This document shows, in pieces, positions 15,089-21,114 of a stretch of DNA of 23,471 bases. Under the pieces are notes generated by a model, which searched no databases, was not told the origin of the DNA, and saw only the letters and a list, made by a program, of their open reading frames with translations. This DNA comes from Phocaeicola sp. (GTDB taxonomy: Bacteria; Bacteroidota; Bacteroidia; Bacteroidales; Bacteroidaceae). The DNA lies in contig JAHHQU010000036.1 in the NCBI GenBank assembly GCA_020026225.1, forward strand, positions 1 through 23,471. The letters are read 5' to 3'. Both the position numbers and the translations under genes were made by a program. Position 1 is the first letter of the stretch, and each line of letters opens with the position of its first letter.

Positions 15089-16066
15089 ATGGCACAATTA
15101 ACAACAACTTTTGCAGGTTTAAGTTTGAAGAACCCTATCATTATCAGCAGTTCCGGCTTGACCAATAGTATAGAAAAAATTAAGAAGCTTGAAGAAGCAG
15201 GTGCAGGAGCAGTCGTCCTCAAATCTGTTTTTGAAGAGCAGATCAACATGCATAGCGGACAGATGAACGGATACGGTTCACCCGAAGCTGACGATTATTT
15301 AGGAGCATACGTACGTTCTCACACCCTAAATGAACATATCGATTTAATCAAAGAAGCAAAAAAATGCTGCAAACTCCCTATCATAGCCAGTATAAACTGT
15401 TATTCCGACAGCGAATGGATTGACTTTGCAAAATTGATGGAAGAAGCTGGAGCCGACGCACTGGAATTGAACATCTTGTATTTGCAGACAGAAACTGATT
15501 ATGAATACGGAAGTTTCGAGCATCGCCACATTGAAATTCTACAGCATATCAAGAAGGCTGTCAACCTCCCTATCATCATGAAGTTAGGAAGCAACCTTAC
15601 CAACCCGATTGCTTTGATTAACCAACTGTACGCAAACGGAGCTGCAGCCGTTGTCTTGTTCAACCGCTTCTACCAGCCAGACATCAACATTGACAACATG
15701 AAGTTTACCAATACCAATGTGATGAGTTCTCCAAGTGATCTGGCCGACAAGATTCGTTGGACTGCTATCGCCTCAGCCAAAGTTCCAAGAATTGACTATG
15801 CAGTATCAGGCGGTGTACATTGCGGGAAAGGCCTTATCAAATCTCTATTGGCAGGAGCTTCCGCAACTGAGATCTGCAGTACCATCTATCAGAACGGTGC
15901 TGGCAAAATCAATGAAATGCTAAAAGAATTGACCCTTTGGATGGAAGAAAACGGTTACAACTCACTGGCAGAATTCAAAGGCAAAATGAATGCTTCCACT
16001 ACAGGTTCAATCAACCCATTTGAACGTACACAATTCATGAAATATTACAGCAACCACGAAGAATAA
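15089..16066 (+). CDS. Dihydroorotate dehydrogenase-like flavoprotein
   Basis: The 325-residue protein (start ATG at 15089, MAQLTTTFAGLSLKNPIIISSSG) is a TIM barrel of the PyrD superfamily. LKNPIIISSSGLT opens the barrel. IIMKLGSNLTNP and AVSGGVHCGKG...GASATEICSTIYQNG supply the FMN phosphate site near the C-terminus. True class 1 enzymes have an NxSCPN motif after the third strand; here that position reads LELNILYLQTETD, so dihydroorotate may not be the substrate. The frame is open from a TTG at 15056, but that would overlap yggS by 20 bp and extend beyond the usual family start. It is the last gene of the DUF4494-yggS operon and is closed by the terminator at 16089-16124. Confidence 0.88.
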   Translation: MAQLTTTFAGLSLKNPIIISSSGLTNSIEKIKKLEEAGAGAVVLKSVFEEQINMHSGQMNGYGSPEADDYLGAYVRSHTLNEHIDLIKEAKKCCKLPIIASINCYSDSEWIDFAKLMEEAGADALELNILYLQTETDYEYGSFEHRHIEILQHIKKAVNLPIIMKLGSNLTNPIALINQLYANGAAAVVLFNRFYQPDINIDNMKFTNTNVMSSPSDLADKIRWTAIASAKVPRIDYAVSGGVHCGKGLIKSLLAGASATEICSTIYQNGAGKINEMLKELTLWMEENGYNSLAEFKGKMNASTTGSINPFERTQFMKYYSNHEE

Positions 16067-16088
16067 AATCTTTCGGTTGAACAACAAA

Positions 16089-16134
16089 GGAAGCGTTTTG
16101 ATAGAGATACATCGAAACGCTTTCTTATTTTCTA
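16089..16134 (+). terminator. Terminator after the dihydroorotate dehydrogenase-like gene
   Basis: Bases 16089-16102 pair with 16111-16124 over 14 bp (two G-U), with an 8-nt loop. A T-rich tail (TTATTTTCT) follows. Confidence 0.85.
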
Positions 16135-16264
16135 ACGACAGAAATTTTACCATATCCGAAAAGGAAATCCACCCCATTAAGGTTCTTTCAAAGCAAAGAA
16201 GGCAGCTAAACCATCCTGAGACAATAAAGAGTACCGGTTTTTCGAGGTTTTTCTGCCCAATCAG

Positions 16265-16295
16265 TTGGTGAAATAAGAACAATATGGTATATTTG
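16265..16295 (+). promoter_or_regulatory. Promoter of the acyl-CoA ligase gene
   Basis: TTG (16265-16267) and TATATTTG (16288-16295, -7 consensus) are 20 bp apart. The -7 box lies 41 bp before the start codon and overlaps the left arm of the inverted repeat at 16292-16320. Confidence 0.72.
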
Positions 16296-16320
16296 CACAA
16301 TGCATATAGTTTTGTGCAAA
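16292..16320. promoter_or_regulatory. Inverted repeat over the acyl-CoA ligase promoter, candidate operator
   Basis: TTTGCACAA (16292-16300) and TTGTGCAAA (16312-16320) are perfect 9-bp inverted arms separated by 11 bp, about two helical turns from arm centre to arm centre. The left arm overlaps the -7 box and would lie at or before the predicted transcription start, so it is more likely a protein-binding site than an RNA hairpin. The TTTG of the left arm is partly promoter consensus; the right arm is not explained that way. Confidence 0.5.
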
Positions 16321-16336
16321 ACTAAAAAAAAGAATT

Positions 16337-17995
16337 ATGGAAAAAAGTTTTTTGGCCCTTATAGAAAACAGTATCAAACAAAATTGGGATCTAGACGCTC
16401 TTACTGATTACAAAGGAGCAACCCTTCAATATAAGGACTTAGCTAGAAAAATAGAAAAGCTACACATTCTATTGGAAGAAAGCGGAGTAAAACCTGGTGA
16501 TAAGGTTGCATTGTGCGGTCGAAATTGTTCCCACTGGGGAGTCGCTTTTTTGGCTATCCTTACTTATGGTGCTGTTGCGGTTCCAATTCTTCACGAATTT
16601 AAAGCAGATAACGTTCACCATCTTGTAAATCATTCGGATGCACGTATCCTCTTTGTAGGTGATGTAGCATGGGAAGGGCTGAATGAAGCAGCTATGCCTA
16701 ATCTGGAAGGTATCATTCAGATGACAGACTTCACCTTGCTGGTATGCCGCAGTGAAAGACTAGCCTATGCACGCGAACACCTGAACGAAATGTTCGGTCA
16801 CAAATACCCACGCAATTTCCGCAAGGAACACATCAACTACCGTCGCGAAGATCCGGAAGAGCTCGCACTGATAAACTATACATCCGGTACGACGAGCGGT
16901 TCGAAAGGGGTTATGCTTCCATACCGCGTTTTATGGTCAAACATAAAGTTCGCTTTCGAAGTATTGACTTTACATCCGGGAGAACACGTGATTTCGATGC
17001 TTCCGATGGCCCACATGTACGGTATGTCATTCGAGTTCCTTTTTGAAGTTTGCACAGGAGCCCATGTTTATTTCTTGACTCGTACACCTAGCCCTAAGAT
17101 TATCTTCCAAGCTTTCGCCGATGTCAAGCCACGCGTTGTCGTTTCAGTGCCATTGATCATCGAAAAGATCATCAAGAAAAATGTATTGCCGAAATTGGAA
17201 ACCTTGAAGATGAAAATTCTTCTGAAAGTTCCTATTGTCAGTGACAAGATCAAAGCTGCGGTGAGAGAACAAATGATCCAAGCCTTTGGAGGTAATTTCT
17301 ATGAAGTCATCATTGGAGGTGCAGCCTTCAATCAAGATGTAGAGAAACTCCTAAAGAGCATCGACTTCCCATACACTGTAGGCTACGGAATGACTGAATG
17401 CGGTCCGATCATCGGATATGAAGACTGGAAAAGCTTCAAGCCAGGTTCATGCGGTAAAGCAGCTCCACGCATGGAGGTCAAGATTGACAGCGAAGACCCA
17501 CAGAACATCGTAGGCGAGATTCTGACTCGCGGTGAAAATACAATGATTGGATATTTCAAGAACCCGGAAGCTACCAAACAGACCCTGGATGCCGACGGTT
17601 GGTTACATACAGGCGACTTGGGCGTCATGGATGCTGAAGGAAATATCTTTATCAAAGGAAGAAGCAAGAACATGCTGTTGGGACCTTCTGGACAGAACAT
17701 CTATCCGGAAGAAATTGAAGACAAGTTGAACAACATGCCATTCGTCAACGAAAGCATCGTAATTCAACAGAACGGCAACAAACTGGTTGCTTTGATTTAT
17801 CCTGATTTCGAAGCAGCTTACGCCCAACACTTGAGCGATGAAGACATCGAGAAAACCATGGAAGAAAACAGACAAGCCATCAACGTGGAACTTCCGGCCT
17901 ACTCTCAGATTGCCAAAGTAAAAATTTATCCGGAAGAGTTTGAAAAGACTCCTAAGAAGAGTATCAAACGCTTCTTGTATCAAGACGTAAAATAA
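16337..17995 (+). CDS. Long-chain fatty acid-CoA ligase (AMP-binding family)
   Basis: This 552-residue ANL-superfamily enzyme activates a carboxylic acid, probably a fatty acid, through an acyl-AMP to its CoA thioester. Motifs run in order: YTSGTTSGSKG (181-191, ATP P-loop), GYGMTECGP (349-357), GWLHTGDLG (421-429, Asp427), GRSKN (441-445, hinge) and the catalytic lysine region TPKKSIKR (538-545). The insert between residues 260 and 320 and the SGQNIYPEEIE segment fit long-chain acyl-CoA synthetases. The exact acyl length and the role (degradation or exogenous fatty-acid uptake) are not visible. It has its own promoter with a putative operator, and a repeat-containing surface protein starts 5 bp after its stop, so they are co-transcribed. 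Confidence 0.92.
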   Translation: MEKSFLALIENSIKQNWDLDALTDYKGATLQYKDLARKIEKLHILLEESGVKPGDKVALCGRNCSHWGVAFLAILTYGAVAVPILHEFKADNVHHLVNHSDARILFVGDVAWEGLNEAAMPNLEGIIQMTDFTLLVCRSERLAYAREHLNEMFGHKYPRNFRKEHINYRREDPEELALINYTSGTTSGSKGVMLPYRVLWSNIKFAFEVLTLHPGEHVISMLPMAHMYGMSFEFLFEVCTGAHVYFLTRTPSPKIIFQAFADVKPRVVVSVPLIIEKIIKKNVLPKLETLKMKILLKVPIVSDKIKAAVREQMIQAFGGNFYEVIIGGAAFNQDVEKLLKSIDFPYTVGYGMTECGPIIGYEDWKSFKPGSCGKAAPRMEVKIDSEDPQNIVGEILTRGENTMIGYFKNPEATKQTLDADGWLHTGDLGVMDAEGNIFIKGRSKNMLLGPSGQNIYPEEIEDKLNNMPFVNESIVIQQNGNKLVALIYPDFEAAYAQHLSDEDIEKTMEENRQAINVELPAYSQIAKVKIYPEEFEKTPKKSIKRFLYQDVK

Positions 17996-18000
17996 TCTTT

Positions 18001-19263
18001 ATGAATAAAAAGACTTATCAGAAGTCTATCACGTTGTTCTTGCTAGTACTCTTACTAGTGGGGACAACGTGTCCTATTTCTGCAAAAAAAAGAAAAGGTC
18101 TTCGAAAAGGACCTAACATCTCGTTGAACATCACCAACAAGAAGAAAAATCTTCCTAATACCTATTTTAATTTAGGTTTGGTAAGTAACTTCACAAACTT
18201 AGACGGATTTGGACTCAATGTAGTTTCCAGCATTGTTCACAGACAAGCCAATGGAGTTCAAGCTTCCGGCTTTCTCAACATTGCCGGCTTACGCAGTTCA
18301 GGACTTCAGGCAGCAGGGCTGGCCAACTTGAGCGGAATCAAAGCTCATGGATTCAGAGCTGCAGGATTACTGAACATCAGCGGAAGAAATTCTTACGGTG
18401 TACAAATTGCCGGTATAGGTAACGTAGCCGGTGAAAACCAACGTGGATTTCTGCTGTCAGGATTGATGAATCTCAGTTCCTGCGAGACTTCCGGATTACA
18501 GATTGCCGGCTTAGCCAATATCAGTGGAGAAAATCAAAAAGGAATCGCTTTAGCTGGCTTGATGAATGTAAACGGCAGCAATATGACCGGTGTGCAGCTA
18601 ACTTCCCTTCTTAACGTGAGCGGGAAAGAGAACAAAGGCGTTCAGATTGCCGGTTTGGGCAATGTCACCGTGCAGAATAAAGGACTTCAACTAAGTGCCT
18701 TGGCTAATTACAGTGAAGAAAACAGAGGTGTACAGCTAAGTCTTGCCAACGTGTGCAACCAAAGCACTAAGGGCGTTCAAGTCGGTCTCTTCAATCTAAG
18801 TACCGACAGTTGTGCGCATCAAGTCGGTATCATCAACTTAAAGCCGACTACACGAGTACAACTGATTGTCTCTGGAGGAAATGCCAATCTTTTCAATCTG
18901 TCAGTCCGTTTCAAGAACCACCATGTGTTCACTCAGTTAGGAGGCGGTATACAGTATAAAGACTTTACAGACAAATTGTCCGTCAGTGCATTTTACCGTG
19001 CAGGACTCATATTCCCACTTATCACCAATCGGTTGGATATCAGTGGAGATTTAAGCTATTACCACATCGAAACCTTAGACAATAAAAAAATTGGCTGTCC
19101 AGCACGTCTATATGCCTTACAGCCAAGAATCAATCTCGAATATCATCCAATGAAAAAATTCGGAATATTTGTTTCAGGTGGATATGGTTGGACCAGAACA
19201 TACAAAGGAAACCACAGTTTCCGAAACCAGCCCGTATTTGAAGCTGGAATCATACTTTTCTAA
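18001..19263 (+). CDS. Secreted repeat protein, LA_2272-like surface repeat family
   Basis: The 420-residue protein has a signal peptide (basic start, hydrophobic 11-21, likely cut after PISA28; the Cys24 context is not a lipobox). Residues 85-280 hold twelve tandem repeats of the form GhQhAGLhNhSGxxxx, 16 residues each, shrinking to 15 in units 9-11. The spacing suggests a beta-solenoid or strand-rich array. From about residue 290 the sequence alternates polar and hydrophobic or aromatic residues and ends in Phe (AGIILF), as in outer-membrane barrels. I believe that it belongs with proteins annotated as LA_2272-type surface repeats; the function is unknown. It begins 5 bp after the acyl-CoA ligase stop with no promoter or terminator between. 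Confidence 0.8.
   Translation: MNKKTYQKSITLFLLVLLLVGTTCPISAKKRKGLRKGPNISLNITNKKKNLPNTYFNLGLVSNFTNLDGFGLNVVSSIVHRQANGVQASGFLNIAGLRSSGLQAAGLANLSGIKAHGFRAAGLLNISGRNSYGVQIAGIGNVAGENQRGFLLSGLMNLSSCETSGLQIAGLANISGENQKGIALAGLMNVNGSNMTGVQLTSLLNVSGKENKGVQIAGLGNVTVQNKGLQLSALANYSEENRGVQLSLANVCNQSTKGVQVGLFNLSTDSCAHQVGIINLKPTTRVQLIVSGGNANLFNLSVRFKNHHVFTQLGGGIQYKDFTDKLSVSAFYRAGLIFPLITNRLDISGDLSYYHIETLDNKKIGCPARLYALQPRINLEYHPMKKFGIFVSGGYGWTRTYKGNHSFRNQPVFEAGIILF
18253..18840 (+). repeat. Twelve coding tandem repeats of 48/45 nt
   Basis: At protein level the units read G[VLFI]Q[AIL]AG[LIF]xN[IVL][SA]G followed by four variable residues. Units 1-8 have 16 residues, units 9-11 have 15, and the twelfth is degenerate. 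Nucleotide identity between units is low, so the array is old and kept by selection on the protein, not a recent DNA expansion. Confidence 0.85.
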
Positions 19264-19271
19264 TTAACTTA

Positions 19272-19862
19272 TCAACCGTTCAAACTAGCAGAACGGACAC
19301 GACTCAAAGTTTCCGGAGTCATCTGAAGGAACGAAGCGATGTAAATCAACGGAGCTCGTTTAAAGATCTCCGGATGCAATGAGAGCAATTTGGCATATCG
19401 TTCGTTTGCAGGTTCAAAGCGCAGTGTATCTGCCTTGACCTGAGATTCTATTAACGACATTTCGAAAATCTTACGGTAGAAGGTAGCTATTTCAAAATTC
19501 TCATTAGCCAAAGTTTCCATCTTATCCTTCGGCAGATACCATCCTTCAGTCAGCTCCAATGCCTCAATCATCAAACGGGTAGGCTGCTGTGAAAAATAAC
19601 TCTCCAAGCACATCACCATTGAATCTTCATAACCGATATGTTCCGTCAAATCCTTTCCATGTTTGAAATAGAATTGACGCGTCATACCTTTTTCTATAAA
19701 CAGAATAGATTGACACACCTCTCCTTCGTCAAGTATCCAGTCTCCCTTCTTAAATTTACAACGAACAATTACGTCAGCCAATGCATGCAAACTTTCCAAG
19801 TTCAATGAAGCATGCACACTGTCAGCCATTCTTTTGGCTATATCAACATTGGGTGTCATCAT
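19272..19862 (-). CDS. Crp/Fnr family transcriptional regulator
   Basis: The 196-residue protein (start chosen at the ATGATG at 19862) has a cNMP-binding-like domain: VIVRCKFKKGDWILDEGEVCQSILFIEKGMTRQFYF is the classic strand pattern. A dimer helix follows, then a short C-terminal helix-turn-helix (APLIYIASFLQMTPETLSRVRS). The frame is open from 19919, but that would overlap the upstream yitT-like gene by 41 bp; starting at 19862 leaves 16 bp. Ligand and targets are unknown. It is the second gene of an operon with the YitT-type membrane protein and is convergent, 8 bp apart, with the repeat-protein gene. Confidence 0.9.
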   Translation of the reverse strand: MMTPNVDIAKRMADSVHASLNLESLHALADVIVRCKFKKGDWILDEGEVCQSILFIEKGMTRQFYFKHGKDLTEHIGYEDSMVMCLESYFSQQPTRLMIEALELTEGWYLPKDKMETLANENFEIATFYRKIFEMSLIESQVKADTLRFEPANERYAKLLSLHPEIFKRAPLIYIASFLQMTPETLSRVRSASLNG

Positions 19863-19878
19863 ATATAATTTACTATTA

Positions 19879-20766
19879 TCATTTAACTTTAATGCGATCA
19901 AATCCTTCTCCAAAGACACCGATTACAGCACTTTGAGAAACGAAAGCATTAGGGTCAATTTCTTTTATCAAACGAAAGATCGTAGTTGATTCACGTTTTT
20001 TCGCCAGAACGAACATCATCTTCACGTTATTCTTTGTGTAACATCCCACTCCGTCAATAAAGGTCACTCCACGATGCAGATCAAGATTGATCCGTTCACC
20101 GATTTCATTCGGTTTACTGGATATTATAAAGAACTGAACCGATTGGCGAGCACTATTGACGACCTGATCAAGGACAAAGCTGGAAATGAAGAGCACTACA
20201 TACCCATAAACCACCTTTTCCCAATCGTGCAGAACCAAATAACTGGACGAGATGATAAAGACGTCACATATTAAAATCACTCTTCCTAAAGAGATGTCTC
20301 GATACTTATTGATGATGGCCGCTATAATATCCGTTCCACCGGTACTGCCATTTGCGGAAAATGCGATTCCAATTCCCCCTCCACAAAAAGAGGCACCTAA
20401 AACGCAAGCCATAAACGGCTGGTTGTCAATCAGCGATCCCGTCACAAGGTGCTGCATTATCGGCAAGGTCAAAGTCAATGTAGTGACAGCGAAAATTGTC
20501 TTTACACAAAATCGGAGTCCCAAAATCCGCAAAGCCAATATCAGCAATACGGCATTAATCATCACATACGTATATTGAACCGGAAATCCCGTAGCCCAAT
20601 AAATGATAGAAGCAATACCTGGAACTGCCCCCGAAGGCAAGTTATTCGGCAATAAAAAGACAGTCCAGCCCACTGCATACATTATCATCCCCAAGGCTAT
20701 CAGCAAATAATCCTTCGCCTCTCTAACAATCTGCAGCCTGTTTAAAGTATTCAATGACGTTTTCAT
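19879..20766 (-). CDS. YitT family membrane protein
   Basis: The 295-residue protein has five or six hydrophobic segments in its first 200 residues (for example LLIALGMIMYAVGWTVFLLP and YVMINAVLLILALRILGL). The family motifs LPNNLPSGAVPGIASI and FSANGSTGGTDIIAAIINK are present. A C-terminal cytoplasmic DUF2179 domain follows (about 207-290), with RGVTFIDGVGCYT and IDPNAFVSQSAVIGVFGEGF. The transport role of YitT proteins is not established. It is followed after 16 bp by a Crp/Fnr regulator, probably in one transcript. Confidence 0.92.
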   Translation of the reverse strand: MKTSLNTLNRLQIVREAKDYLLIALGMIMYAVGWTVFLLPNNLPSGAVPGIASIIYWATGFPVQYTYVMINAVLLILALRILGLRFCVKTIFAVTTLTLTLPIMQHLVTGSLIDNQPFMACVLGASFCGGGIGIAFSANGSTGGTDIIAAIINKYRDISLGRVILICDVFIISSSYLVLHDWEKVVYGYVVLFISSFVLDQVVNSARQSVQFFIISSKPNEIGERINLDLHRGVTFIDGVGCYTKNNVKMMFVLAKKRESTTIFRLIKEIDPNAFVSQSAVIGVFGEGFDRIKVK

Positions 20767-20811
20767 TCTTTTCTTTTTAACAAACTATTCAAGTGCATAT
20801 TAAATTTACGG

Positions 20812-20819
20812 CAAAAGTA
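20812..20819 (-). promoter_or_regulatory. -7 box of the yitT-crp operon
   Basis: On the minus strand TACTTTTG matches TAnnTTTG, 45 bp before the start codon. Upstream lies a T-run but no properly spaced TTTG. The 348-bp gap 20767-21114 holds this promoter, the glnN promoter with its inverted repeat, and the glnN leader. Confidence 0.55.
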
Positions 20820-20911
20820 CAAAAAAAACAATTTTATAGCTCCATTACTACTAAAAGTTTTTGTACCTCCTCTTAAAGAATGAAAAAACGTAAAGTTTGA
20901 AAAACAAAAAG

Positions 20912-20936
20912 TATTGCACATGTTTAAAGTGCAATA
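20912..20936. promoter_or_regulatory. Inverted repeat upstream of glnN, candidate operator
   Basis: TATTGCAC (20912-20919) and GTGCAATA (20929-20936) are perfect 8-bp inverted arms separated by 9 bp. The repeat ends 9 bp before the glnN -7 box and covers the expected -33 region, where a bound protein would affect transcription. The TTGCAC/GTGCAA core also occurs in the inverted repeat at the acyl-CoA ligase promoter. Confidence 0.5.
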
Positions 20937-20945
20937 ATCTTTTTG

Positions 20946-20953
20946 TAATTTTG
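20946..20953 (+). promoter_or_regulatory. -7 box of glnN
   Basis: TAATTTTG matches TAnnTTTG. The -33 position (about 20922-20926) reads TGTTT inside the inverted repeat. Transcription from here gives a leader of about 155 nt. Confidence 0.55.
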
Positions 20954-21114
20954 CCCCCAAATTACAGAAAGCCTTACAAAAGAGTTCTTTGATGAAAATA
21001 AGATGCCGTATCGTTTTGCTGTAACCGATATATTCTTCTCTAAAGAAGGGGAATTTACCATTCTAAATAGTAAAGAACCAATAAAAAAAGATCATTATTT
21101 AAATATAAGGTATT
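20954..21114 (+). other. Long untranslated leader of glnN
   Basis: About 155 nt separate the presumed start of transcription from the glnN ATG, longer than the 20-45 nt leaders of most neighbours. It contains a 65-codon frame from 21003 that overlaps glnN in another frame and has no recognisable product. I see no known riboswitch and no strong hairpin. AAGG at 21108-21111 may aid ribosome binding. Confidence 0.4.

Noticed and set aside
16007..16300. 97-codon minus-strand frame over the 3' end of the dihydroorotate dehydrogenase-like gene
   Set aside because: It covers a terminator and promoter of plus-strand genes and has no recognisable domain.
19276..19296. CCGTTC/GAACGG hairpin at the end of the Crp/Fnr gene as a terminator
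   Set aside because: Only 6 bp, inside coding sequence, and without a T-tract on either strand.
20763..20960. 65-codon minus-strand frame upstream of the yitT-like gene
   Set aside because: It spans the divergent promoter region, is rich in Phe/Lys from A/T-rich DNA, and overlaps the yitT start.
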